Shown piece after piece: positions 1 to 5,650 of a stretch of DNA of 5,955 nucleotides. The stretch is from Candidatus Competibacteraceae bacterium (lineage in GTDB: Bacteria > Pseudomonadota > Gammaproteobacteria > Competibacterales > Competibacteraceae), in assembly GCA_003527885.1 (NCBI GenBank), contig DPWB01000209.1, positions 1 to 5,955 of the forward strand, given 5' to 3'. Position 1 is the stretch's first letter. Every line of letters begins with the position of its first letter. The notes under the pieces were generated by a model, which saw nothing but the letters and a program-made list of their open reading frames with translations, had not been told where the DNA came from and searched no databases. The translations under genes and the position numbers were made by a program.

Positions 1-51
1 TCAAACGACGGAAGGGGTGCGGCGGCCACTCCCGACCGCGCTAAACCCCAT

Positions 52-57
52 GAGGAG
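52..57 (+). promoter_or_regulatory. Ribosome binding site of the VOC gene
   Basis: GAGGAG lies 7 nt before the GTG at 65. It decides the start: an in-frame ATG at 50 overlaps this motif and an earlier in-frame GTG at 17 has no comparable motif. The family's conserved N-terminus also begins right after GTG65. Confidence 0.7.
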
Positions 58-64
58 AAAAACC

Positions 65-565
65 GTGCGAAACCTGCAAAAGATCGCTCCATGTTTGTGG
101 TTCGACGGCCAAGCCGAAGAGGCGGCGACTTATTACACCGGGATTTTCCCCAATTCCAAGATCACCGCCCTGACCCGTTATGGGGAAGCCGGACGAGAAA
201 TCCACGGGCGAGCGACGGGCACGGTCATGACCGCCGCGTTCGAGCTCGACGGGCAGCCGTTCACGGCGCTCAACGGCGGCCCGCAGTTCAAGTTCAACGA
301 AGCCATCTCCTTCCAGGTCGGTTGCGAGACCCAAGACGAAATCGACTATTTCTGGGACAAGCTCTCGGCGGGCGGAGACCCCAACGCGCAGGTGTGCGGC
401 TGGGTCAAGGACAAGTACGGCGTTTCCTGGCAGATCGTCCCCAACGCCATAGCCGACATGCTGGCGGATCCCGACACCGCCAAATCCCAACGGGTCATGA
501 CGGCGGTGCTGAAAATGAAGAAGCTCGACTTGGCGCAACTGCAACGCGCGTATAAGGGGGACTGA
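65..565 (+). CDS. PhnB-like VOC family protein
   Basis: The 166-residue product belongs to the PhnB-like branch of the vicinal oxygen chelate (glyoxalase/bleomycin-resistance) superfamily, often mislabelled '3-demethylubiquinone-9 3-methyltransferase'. Family blocks are visible in order: CLWFDGQAEEA at residues 10-20, FELDGQPFTALNGGP at 59-73, FNEAISF at 77-83 and CGWVKDKYGVSWQIVP at 111-126, followed by a C-terminal helix containing RVMTAVLKMKKLD. The length is normal for the family and the gene looks intact. The GTG start is chosen from the GAGGAG motif 7 nt upstream and because homology starts there; longer in-frame forms would add a non-conserved arginine-rich leader. VOC proteins are cytosolic and usually bind a metal or small ligand, but members of this branch mostly have no proven substrate. 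The monooxygenase gene follows after 38 nt, so the two are probably co-transcribed. Confidence 0.9.
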   Translation: MRNLQKIAPCLWFDGQAEEAATYYTGIFPNSKITALTRYGEAGREIHGRATGTVMTAAFELDGQPFTALNGGPQFKFNEAISFQVGCETQDEIDYFWDKLSAGGDPNAQVCGWVKDKYGVSWQIVPNAIADMLADPDTAKSQRVMTAVLKMKKLDLAQLQRAYKGD

Positions 566-603
566 CAACCGCCGACTTGATCGCCCATCGAGGGAAAAAC
601 CGT

Positions 604-1793
604 ATGAAGATCGCCATCAACGGGGCCGGCGTGGCCGGCCCGACCCTCACCTATTGGCTGCTCAGGGCCGGCACAAAGTGTTGCTAGTGGCGAAAGCGCC
701 CCGGCTTCGCGGCGGCTACGTCATCGACTTTTGGGCCGTTGGCTCCGACATCGCCGAAAAGATGGGTTTGATTCCCCGGTTGGAGGCGCTGGGCTACTCG
801 GTGCGGGAAGTCCGCTTTGTGGATCGGCGCGGGCGTAAGCGGGGCGGCTTTCCGGTGGCTATTTTCCGTCGCCTCACCGGCGACCGGTTCACCAGCTTGC
901 GACGCACCGATCTCGCCGCCGCGATCTGCGGCGCACTCGATGGGCGTGCCGACATGGTGTTTGGCGATTCCATCGCGGGCATCGAGCAGGAAGAGAAGAA
1001 CGGGCGCGTGCGGCTCCGGTTCGATCGTGCCGCCCCGCGCGAGGTCGATCTGGTCGTGGGCGCCGACGGTCTGCATTCGCGCGTGCGCGGGCTCGCTTTC
1101 GGGCCTGAAGCGGGGTTCGAACTCCCGCTTGGCCATCATGTCGCGGCATTCGAACTCGCGGGCTACCGGCCGCGCGACGAGTTGGTTTTTGTCAGCCACA
1201 ACGTACCGGGGAGGCAGGTTTCGCGCTTTACCCTGCGCGACAACCGGACACTTTTTCTGTTCATTTTGCGCGACGAGTACCTGGCCGGCCAAACTCCGTC
1301 GAGCGACCGCGAGCGCAAGTCGGCGCTCGAAAACGCCTTCGCCGACGCGGGCTGGGAGTGCCCGGAAATTCTGGGAGCGCTGCGGGAAGCCAGCGGCGAC
1401 TTGTATTTCGATCGGGTCAGCCAAATTCGCATGGATCGCTGGGCGCGGGGCCGCGCGGTGTTGGTCGGAGACGCCGCGGCGTGCGTTTCCTTGCTGGCCG
1501 GGGAAGGCACGGGGCTCGCCATGGCGGAGGCTTACGTGCTCGCCGGAGAGTTGCATCGCAACGCCGGAGATTATGCCGCCGCTTTCGCCCGCTATCAGGC
1601 GCTGATGATGCCGTTTCTGTTGCGGAAGCAGCGAGCGGCGGCGCGGTTTGCATCGACTTTCGCGCCGCGCACCGCGTTCGGGATCGGCTTCCGCGACTTG
1701 GTCACCCGGTTGCTGGGGATACCGTCCGTGGCAAATTTTTTCATCGGCCAGAGCGTGCGCGACGACATCGAACTTCCCGACTACCGTTTTTAG
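604..1793 (+). pseudogene. FAD-dependent monooxygenase, frameshifted near its N-terminus
   Basis: Reading from ATG604 (GAGGGA at 590-595, 8 nt upstream) gives MKIAINGAGVAGPTLTYWLL, a Rossmann fold with GxGxxG at residues 7-12. The frame then hits TAG at 685. The matching continuation (HKVLLV...) is one frame over, beginning at CAC 672-674 and open to TAG at 1791-1793. Restoring one C at GGC/CAC (about 672) gives a continuous protein of about 396 residues, the usual length for PF01494 (FAD_binding_3) hydroxylases. The rest looks sound in reconstructed numbering: GADGLHS at 153-159 (DG motif) and VLVGDAA at 286-292 (FAD phosphate-binding GD motif), followed by GEGTGLAMAEA. The acidic residue expected after the second beta strand, which holds the FAD ribose, is alanine (LLVAKAP), and the LR(T)GGYVIDF block appears one residue short. 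A protein started at TTG654 would lack the GxGxxG motif and is unlikely to bind FAD. The family hydroxylates aromatic or polyketide-like compounds with NAD(P)H; the substrate here is unknown. A base-calling error cannot be excluded. Confidence 0.82.
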
Positions 1794-1841
1794 CGGCCGC
1801 GCGGTGCGCCGCGTTGTCAGAGACGGCGGTAAACCAGAACC

Positions 1842-1848
1842 GAGGAGG
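1842..1848 (+). promoter_or_regulatory. Ribosome binding site of the membrane protein gene
   Basis: GAGGAGG lies 6 nt before GTG1855. It selects that start over in-frame upstream starts (from 1648) that lie inside the monooxygenase gene. Confidence 0.7.
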
Positions 1849-1854
1849 CTATCC

Positions 1855-2340
1855 GTGACGGCTTCACCCAGCGATAGTGGCGTTACCGGCTGGCTCGATG
1901 GCGTCGTGTTCTTTGTGGCGCTCCTGGCGACAGCGCTCGCGTTGGGCGACGCGCTGGCGCACCTGTTCGAGCTGCCGAACAAGATCGACCTGCCGCGGGA
2001 GCACTATTTCATCGTCCAGGGGATCTATCGTGGCTGGGCGCAACTGGCCTACGTGCTCGCCGTCCAGTTTCTGGCGATCCTGGCCGCGATCATCCTGGCC
2101 CGCCACCGGCCGCGCGTGCGCTGGCTGGCGGTTGCGGCGCTGCTTGGCCTGATCGCGGCGCAGGCCGTGTTCTGGGCCTACACCCAGCCGGCCAACGCGG
2201 CCACGGCCAATTGGACGCTCCAGCCGGCGAACTGGGAGGCGTTGCGCCGCCAGTGGGAATACTCGCACGCCGCGGGCGCGATCTTTCAGCTCTTGTCGAT
2301 GGGCGCCCTCATCGGCGCGGCCCTGGCGCGCGGGCGCTGA
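1855..2340 (+). CDS. Four-helix membrane protein, DUF1772/anthrone oxygenase-like
   Basis: The 161-residue product has four hydrophobic segments at about residues 15-36, 62-82, 88-109 and 138-158, so it is probably an inner-membrane four-helix protein. The block PANWEALRRQWEYSHA at 124-139, just before the last helix, resembles the W-x-x-LR-x-x-WE-x-x-H signature of the DUF1772 (anthrone oxygenase-like) group. I recognise this from memory, so the family call is moderate. A few fungal and actinobacterial members of that group oxidise anthrones in polyketide pathways; most bacterial members have no known role. The start is GTG1855, set by GAGGAGG 6 nt upstream. A longer in-frame reading into the monooxygenase gene would add a non-hydrophobic, arginine-rich leader and is rejected. 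The gene sits 61 nt after the monooxygenase and 39 nt before the SRPBCC gene, consistent with one transcript. Confidence 0.72.
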   Translation: MTASPSDSGVTGWLDGVVFFVALLATALALGDALAHLFELPNKIDLPREHYFIVQGIYRGWAQLAYVLAVQFLAILAAIILARHRPRVRWLAVAALLGLIAAQAVFWAYTQPANAATANWTLQPANWEALRRQWEYSHAAGAIFQLLSMGALIGAALARGR

Positions 2341-2379
2341 AGGCGGGGCGGCGCGCTAAAGACCTTGGAGACTTGAGGC

Positions 2380-2835
2380 ATGGCACAACACCGCATAACT
2401 GCTTCAGCGCTGCTTTCGGCCCCGGCCCGACAGGTGTACGCCACCATCGCCGATTACCGGGACGGCCATCCGCGAATCTTACCCAAACCGCCGTTCGTCT
2501 CGCTCGCGGTCGAGCGGGGCGGGATCGGCGCGGGCACGGTGATCGACCTGCAAATGCGGGTTCTGGGCAAGCGCCGGAGTCTGCGCGGCACGGTCACCGA
2601 GCCCGAACCGGGCCGCGTGATCGTGGAGACCTACTCGGGCGCGGATACCGCGACGCGTTTCACGGTCGAGCCGCGCGACGGCGGGCGACGCGCCCAGGTG
2701 ACCATCGCCACCGACCTCCCTGTCCACTCGGGTTTTCTGGGGACGGTGGAAGGGTGGCTCGCCACCCGGTTGCTCCGCCCGGTTTACCTGAAGGAGTTGC
2801 GGCAGCTCGAAGCCGTCGCCGCAACGCGGGCCTAG
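2380..2835 (+). CDS. SRPBCC family (polyketide cyclase/START-like) protein
   Basis: The 151-residue product has the SRPBCC layout. An N-terminal strand and helix (ITASALLSAPARQVYATIAD, residues 6-25) come first. A run of beta strands follows, with VIDLQMRVLGKRRSLRG at 54-70, VIVETYSG at 80-87 and RFTVEPRDGGRRAQVTI at 93-109. A long C-terminal amphipathic helix (122-147, containing ATRLLRPVYLKELRQLEAV) would close the hydrophobic pocket. This helix-grip fold binds a hydrophobic ligand; the superfamily includes polyketide cyclases, START proteins and many uncharacterised single-domain proteins. No catalytic residues can be assigned. ATG2380 is preceded by GGAG at 2367-2370. The gene closes the left cluster; the next gene starts 64 nt later behind its own strong ribosome binding site. 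Confidence 0.85.
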   Translation: MAQHRITASALLSAPARQVYATIADYRDGHPRILPKPPFVSLAVERGGIGAGTVIDLQMRVLGKRRSLRGTVTEPEPGRVIVETYSGADTATRFTVEPRDGGRRAQVTIATDLPVHSGFLGTVEGWLATRLLRPVYLKELRQLEAVAATRA

Positions 2836-2888
2836 CGTCGGCCCAATGCCCGTGATTGAACCACCCTTTAAACGATGGGTATTTTTTC

Positions 2889-2894
2889 AGGAGG
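2889..2894 (+). promoter_or_regulatory. Strong ribosome binding site of the glycine-zipper gene
   Basis: A perfect AGGAGG lies 5 nt before ATG2900. It fixes the start there rather than at the in-frame ATG2846, which would add 18 unsupported residues. The preceding stretch (about 2866-2888) is unusually AT-rich for this window. Confidence 0.75.
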
Positions 2895-2899
2895 TCTCG

Positions 2900-3781
2900 A
2901 TGAGCGACAAAACCCTCTTTGACGAAGGCGTGAGCAGCCGCGAGCGCGGCTCCTCTTCGGCCGGCGTGGCCGCCAGCGCCCCGGATTCCGAGCGCGCGGT
3001 CCCGTCCTTTGATCCATCCGGGGAAGAGGCTCGCTGGCGCGAGGCCTACGTCACCCGACCCAGCGATGTGAGCGGATATACCGACGGCGATTATGCGATC
3101 GCGTACCAAATTGGCTATCAAGGGCGCAGCCGCCATAAAGGGACTTACGAAGAGCATGAAAATGATCTCGCGGTCGAATGGGAGCGAATCAAGGGCGAAT
3201 CCCGGCTGACGTGGGATCAGGCGCGAGCGGTCATCCGTGACGCCTGGGAACGGGCCGAGCGACAAATGCCGAGGAACGACTCGACCGAAGACAGTATTCG
3301 AAACGATGCGATGGATAGCGAGCCAAGCTCGCAGGTGGTCGGAACCGGGATCGGCGCGGCGGGCGGCGCCGCGGCCGGCGCCGGGATCGGGTCCATGGCC
3401 GGGTCTATTGGCGGCGTCATCGGCGCCGCCATCGGCACGGTGGTCGGCGGCATCGCGGGCAAGGAGATGGCCGAAACCGCCACTCGCCCGCCCGTGCAAG
3501 AAGACCTTGAGGGGCGCGAGCGCGGCGCCGGCCCCGACCAGAGCGAAGGCCAAAGCTACGAAGACGACTACGCGGTCGCTTACCGGCTCGGCTACGAAGG
3601 CCGCAATTTTTATAAAACCTCCTTCGAAGACAACGAAGCCGCCCTCGAAGCGGATTGGGAGCGGCTCAAAGGCCACTCTCGTTTGACGTGGGATCAAGCC
3701 AAAACCGCGATGCGCGAGGCGTGGGATCGCATCGAGAGCGAGATGCCGGTCAACGTCCAGCCGGACGACGATCCGCGCTGA
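2900..3781 (+). CDS. Glycine-zipper protein flanked by two repeated W/Y-rich modules
   Basis: The 293-residue product has no signal peptide. A Ser-rich N-terminus (1-40) leads into module A (about 62-124: DGDYAIAYQIGYQGR ... EWERIKGESRLTWDQARAVI ... AWERAERQMP). A linker and a glycine zipper follow at about 146-188 (VVGTGIGAAGGAAAGAGIG ... GGVIGAAIGTVVGGIAGKEM). Module B is at about 221-282 (EDDYAVAYRLGYEGR ... DWERLKGHSRLTWDQAKTAM ... AWDRIESEMP). The modules share the pattern DYA-x-AY-x-x-GY-x-GR, then W-E-R-[IL]-K-G-x-S-R-L-T-W-D-Q-A-[RK] and AW-[ED]-R. This pattern resembles a short 'AYRYGY...W...R.aW' module in bacterial stress proteins, some next to DUF2382/YsnF-type domains; that link is from memory. 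Glycine zippers usually form helical hairpins that insert into or pack against membranes. A membrane-associated stress role is inferred, and no enzyme activity is suggested. The strongly acidic modules contrast with the neutral zipper. Confidence 0.8.
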   Translation: MSDKTLFDEGVSSRERGSSSAGVAASAPDSERAVPSFDPSGEEARWREAYVTRPSDVSGYTDGDYAIAYQIGYQGRSRHKGTYEEHENDLAVEWERIKGESRLTWDQARAVIRDAWERAERQMPRNDSTEDSIRNDAMDSEPSSQVVGTGIGAAGGAAAGAGIGSMAGSIGGVIGAAIGTVVGGIAGKEMAETATRPPVQEDLEGRERGAGPDQSEGQSYEDDYAVAYRLGYEGRNFYKTSFEDNEAALEADWERLKGHSRLTWDQAKTAMREAWDRIESEMPVNVQPDDDPR

Positions 3782-3841
3782 GGGTCGTTCATAGGCCGTT
3801 ACGGACGCTGAGGCGGCGGGTGTCAGCGGTTGCGAGAGCCT

Positions 3842-3878
3842 CGGCGACAGGGTTGCGCGCGAAGCGCCACCCTCGCCG
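3842..3878 (+). repeat. Imperfect hairpin in the gap before the MPRGDKS gene
   Basis: The arms are CGGCG (3842-3846) with CGCCG (3874-3878), AGGGT (3849-3853) with ACCCT (3869-3873), and GCGC (3855-3858) with GCGC (3864-3867). There is a bulged AC, one T/C mismatch and a 5-nt GCGAA loop. This is a strong stem. No T-run follows, so it is not a canonical intrinsic terminator; it could be an mRNA 3'-end stabiliser or attenuator. Confidence 0.5.
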
Positions 3879-3917
3879 GCCGATGGCGGTTCAACGCTAG
3901 GCGGGGCAGAGACCGCG

Positions 3918-3938
3918 CGATCGGACCGCGGTCGATCG
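3918..3938. repeat. Near-perfect palindrome upstream of the MPRGDKS gene
   Basis: CGATCG-G-ACC and GGT-CGATCG form arms around a GC centre with one bulged G. The site lies 37 nt upstream of ATG3976 and could be an operator. In GC-rich DNA, short palindromes such as CGATCG also arise by chance. Confidence 0.4.
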
Positions 3939-3962
3939 GCCCGATACCACTTCCCCTTGCTT

Positions 3963-3967
3963 GGAGG
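3963..3967 (+). promoter_or_regulatory. Ribosome binding site of the MPRGDKS gene
   Basis: GGAGG lies 8 nt before ATG3976. Another ATG at 3971 is only 3 nt away and in a different frame, so spacing and the conserved MPRGDKS N-terminus decide for 3976. Confidence 0.7.
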
Positions 3968-3975
3968 ACGATGCG

Positions 3976-4293
3976 ATGCCCAGAGGTGACAAGTCCGCTT
4001 ATACGGACAAGCAACAGCGACAGGCCCAGCATATCGAAGAGCGCTACGAAGAGCGTGGTGTCCCTTCCGAAGAAGCCGAAGCGCGCGCTTGGGCTACGGT
4101 CAATAAAATTTCGGGCGGCGGCAAAAAAAGCGGGTCGGGGCGCGGTAAGGCGCCCGATCAAGAACCAGCCCGGACAGGAGGACGCAAGGGAGGCGCGGCG
4201 GCGGCGGCTCGCTCGCCGCAAGAACGCTCGGCTTCCGCCCAAAAAGCGGCGGCGACCCGAAAAAGGCGGGCGGGCGACCAAAAATCGGGATAG
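3976..4293 (+). CDS. Small basic 'MPRGDKS' protein, often labelled plasmid stabilization protein
   Basis: The 105-residue product starts MPRGDKSAYTDKQQRQAQHI and continues EERYEERGV...EAEARAWATVNK (to residue 44), then the Gly/Lys stretch GGGKKSGSGRGK (47-58). This N-terminal half is a recognisable family common in Pseudomonadota. Databases often call it plasmid stabilization protein, but it has no toxin or antitoxin features I can see and the label is probably inherited. The C-terminal half (60-105) is low-complexity and rich in Ala, Arg and Lys (AQKAAATRKRRAGDQKSG), like flexible nucleic-acid-binding tails. The likely picture is a short helical, charged domain with a disordered cationic tail; nucleic-acid binding is inferred only. 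It lies between the glycine-zipper gene and the YghA-type dehydrogenase, and such proteins are often encoded among general stress genes. The function is unknown. Confidence 0.83.
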   Translation: MPRGDKSAYTDKQQRQAQHIEERYEERGVPSEEAEARAWATVNKISGGGKKSGSGRGKAPDQEPARTGGRKGGAAAAARSPQERSASAQKAAATRKRRAGDQKSG

Positions 4294-4366
4294 CAATTTC
4301 TCAGGGCTCGGCGCGATCACCGACCCCTAGCCGGTTTGATTCCACCTCCAGCAAAGAGGAACGACG

Positions 4367-5239
4367 ATGGCTCACAACTCCCTTACGCAACAGCAACAGC
4401 AGCCCCCGCAACACCAGGACCGCCAACCGGGTCTGGAGTCCGAAATGAAGCCGCCGCCTCGGGCGGAGGACACCCGGTATCGCGGCAGCGGCAAACTCCG
4501 TGGCAAGGTCGCCTTGATCACGGGCGGCGATAGCGGCATCGGTCGGGCGGTGGCCATTTTTTACGCCAAGGAAGGCGCCGACATCACCATCGTTTATTCC
4601 GACGAGCACGGGGACGCTCTCGAAACCCGGCATCAGGTCGAGCAAGAACACCGCCGCTGTATCGCCATCGCCGGCGATGTCGGCAACGAGAGTTTTTGCG
4701 AGTTGGCCGTCGCTCGAACGATCCGCGATTTGGGGCGACTCGATATCGTGGTCAACAACGCGGCTGAACAACACCCTCAAGACAGTATCGAGCAGATCAG
4801 CACCGAACAGCTGGAGCGAACCTTCAAAACCAATATCTTCTCGTACTTTTACATGACCAAGGCCGCGTTGAAGCACTTGGGGCAAGGCAGCGCGATCATC
4901 AACACCACTTCGGTGACCGCTTATCAAGGCAGCCCTAAATTGCTGGATTATTCGGCGACGAAAGGCGCTATCGTCGCGTTCACCCGCTCGCTGTCGCAGG
5001 CGCTCGTCGAACGCGGGGTCCGGGTCAACGGCGTGGCGCCCGGCCCGGTTTGGACCCCGTTGATCCCTTCGACATTTCCTCCCGATAAAGTCGCTTCATT
5101 CGGCGCCCATGTCCCCATGAAGCGAGCGGGCCAACCCGAAGAAGTCGCCCCCAGTTACGTCTTTCTGGCATCGGATGATGCGTCGTACATGGCCGGCCAG
5201 ATCCTGCACGTCAACGGCGGCGAGATCGTGAACGGTTGA
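4367..5239 (+). CDS. SDR family oxidoreductase, YghA type
   Basis: The 290-residue product is an NAD(P)-dependent short-chain dehydrogenase with the extended N-terminus of the YghA / general stress protein 39 group. A Gln/Pro-rich tail (about 8-21) is followed by the group's PPP...Y.GSGKL.GK lead-in. The cofactor motif TGGDSGIG is at 52-59, NNAAEQ at 130-135 and the catalytic tetrad is Asn156 (KTNIF), Ser182 (NTTSVTAY), Tyr195 and Lys199 (YSATK). The APGPVWTPL loop (224-232) and the C-terminal GQILHVNGGEIVNG complete the fold, so the enzyme should be active. It is cytosolic, and reduction of an aldehyde or ketone is inferred; the physiological substrate is not established for most of this group. 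ATG4367 has AGAGGA at 4355-4360, 6 nt upstream. The gene follows the MPRGDKS gene after 73 nt with no visible terminator, and its last 29 bp overlap the tail of a convergent transporter remnant. Confidence 0.93.
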   Translation: MAHNSLTQQQQQPPQHQDRQPGLESEMKPPPRAEDTRYRGSGKLRGKVALITGGDSGIGRAVAIFYAKEGADITIVYSDEHGDALETRHQVEQEHRRCIAIAGDVGNESFCELAVARTIRDLGRLDIVVNNAAEQHPQDSIEQISTEQLERTFKTNIFSYFYMTKAALKHLGQGSAIINTTSVTAYQGSPKLLDYSATKGAIVAFTRSLSQALVERGVRVNGVAPGPVWTPLIPSTFPPDKVASFGAHVPMKRAGQPEEVAPSYVFLASDDASYMAGQILHVNGGEIVNG

Positions 5240-5441
5240 GATGAGGGCCGCTTCCCGCGCGGTCGGCCAGGGCGACGCACAGCACGCCGACCGCGATCAG
5301 CAGAAACCCCAGCCCATCGGTTAGGGTCACCGGTTCGCCCAGCGCCAGTGTCGCCACCAGCAAACCGACAGCGGGCACGCCCAGGCTCGCGAGCGATGTG
5401 GTGATCGCCGGCAAGGCGCGGTTGATCGGTAAGCGTCTGGT
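5211..5441 (-). pseudogene. 3' remnant of an EamA/DMT-family transporter gene
   Basis: The minus strand encodes 76 residues that end at a TGA at 5213-5211. INRALPAITTSLASLGVP and AVGLLVATLALGEPVTLTDG, then LGFLLIAVGVLCVALADRAG, form the last two transmembrane helices of a 10-TM EamA (drug/metabolite transporter) protein, including the family's LGEP-LT turn. Intact members have about 290-300 residues, so roughly three quarters is missing. Reading upstream, homology stops just before INRALPA and an in-frame TAA lies at 5444-5442, so the gene is cut at about 5430-5441. No good start codon or ribosome binding site precedes the fragment; the nearest in-frame start is a TTG at 5414 inside the homology. 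The basic tail (SRSRRR) overlaps the SDR gene's 3' end. The remnant is probably not expressed as a working protein. Confidence 0.78.
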
Positions 5442-5444
5442 TTA

Positions 5445-5477
5445 ACCATCTTGACCCCCTTGAGAAGTCGAGATGGT
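5445..5477. repeat. Inverted repeat at the edge of the transporter remnant
   Basis: ACCATCTTGAC (5445-5455) and GTCGAGATGGT (5467-5477) pair in 10 of 11 positions around an 11-nt loop. It begins where transporter homology ends, so it may be the end of an inserted element or a recombination site. No T-run follows on either strand. Confidence 0.5.
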
Positions 5478-5540
5478 CAGATCGGACGTTTACATTAAAT
5501 CCACAAATACCACTCGTACTGTTGCCACGCGCGCGGGTAT

Positions 5541-5552
5541 TTTGCGCGCAAA
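5541..5552. repeat. 12-bp perfect palindrome
   Basis: TTTGCGCGCAAA is its own reverse complement. It directly abuts the 10-bp-stem inverted repeat that starts at 5553. Confidence 0.6.
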
Positions 5553-5591
5553 GCGGCCCTGGCGTCGCAACACGCCGTATTCCAGGGCCGC
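5553..5591. repeat. 10-bp perfect inverted repeat
   Basis: GCGGCCCTGG (5553-5562) and CCAGGGCCGC (5582-5591) are exact reverse complements around a 19-nt loop, which itself holds a shorter CGT/ACG pairing. The stem is very stable. It has no T-run, so it is not a standard terminator; it may be a mobile-element fold or a protein-binding site. Confidence 0.65.
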
Positions 5592-5623
5592 GCTACTTCG
5601 CGGGGCGCGATCGAGGCAGGGGG

Positions 5624-5650
5624 TAGTGCCCCAAAAAAGACTTCCGGTGG
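5624..5650. mobile_element. Possible terminus of the insertion sequence
   Basis: Just beyond the transposase stop codon lies TAGTGCCCCAAAAAAGAC followed by TTCCGGTGG. A TG-containing, C-rich then A-rich end is typical of terminal repeats in IS3-like elements, and the position 0-27 nt past the transposase stop fits. The opposite end lies outside the window, so the repeat cannot be paired and no target duplication can be seen. Confidence 0.35.

Larger units (their letters stand above)
5442..5623. other. Unidentified DNA between the transporter remnant and the transposase
   Basis: About 180 bp with no protein I recognise. It is patchy: AT-rich around 5488-5515 and very GC-rich around 5525-5610. 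It holds three inverted repeats (listed separately). A plus-strand open stretch from 5473 to 5664 (63 codons) and shorter minus-strand ones have no family features, lack a good ribosome binding site, and the plus one runs into the transposase's 3' end. It may be non-coding mobile-element DNA. Confidence 0.45.

Noticed and set aside
1..44. Possible tail of an upstream gene ending at TAA 42-44
   Set aside because: Only about 13 codons are visible (KRRKGCGGHSRPR) with no recognisable family, so no gene can be claimed.
654..1793. Monooxygenase starting at TTG654
   Set aside because: It lacks the GxGxxG motif, begins inside the homologous region and has no ribosome binding site. ATG604 with a frameshift explains the data better.
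684..1982. Long open frame on the minus strand across the monooxygenase gene (432 codons)
   Set aside because: It has no recognisable domain and covers a region whose plus strand encodes clear FAD motifs. Long antisense frames are expected in GC-rich genes.
2856..2885. Possible sigma-70 promoter (TTGAAC, 18 nt, TATTTT) before the glycine-zipper gene
   Set aside because: The implied transcript would start inside the AGGAGG ribosome binding site at 2889-2894, which makes it unlikely as the gene's promoter.
2864..2887. Terminator-like ACCC/GGGT hairpin followed by a T-run
   Set aside because: The stem has only 4 bp and a 10-nt loop, too weak for a confident intrinsic terminator, although the T-run is real.
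2660..3697. Long minus-strand open frame across the SRPBCC and glycine-zipper genes (345 codons)
   Set aside because: It spans two plus-strand genes and their spacer, its product is low-complexity, and the plus-strand genes have strong ribosome binding sites and family motifs.
5619..5638. GGGG/CCCC hairpin next to an A-run, read as a terminator for the transposase on the minus strand
   Set aside because: On the minus strand the T-run precedes the stem instead of following it, and the stem is only 4 bp; an IS terminus is a better reading.
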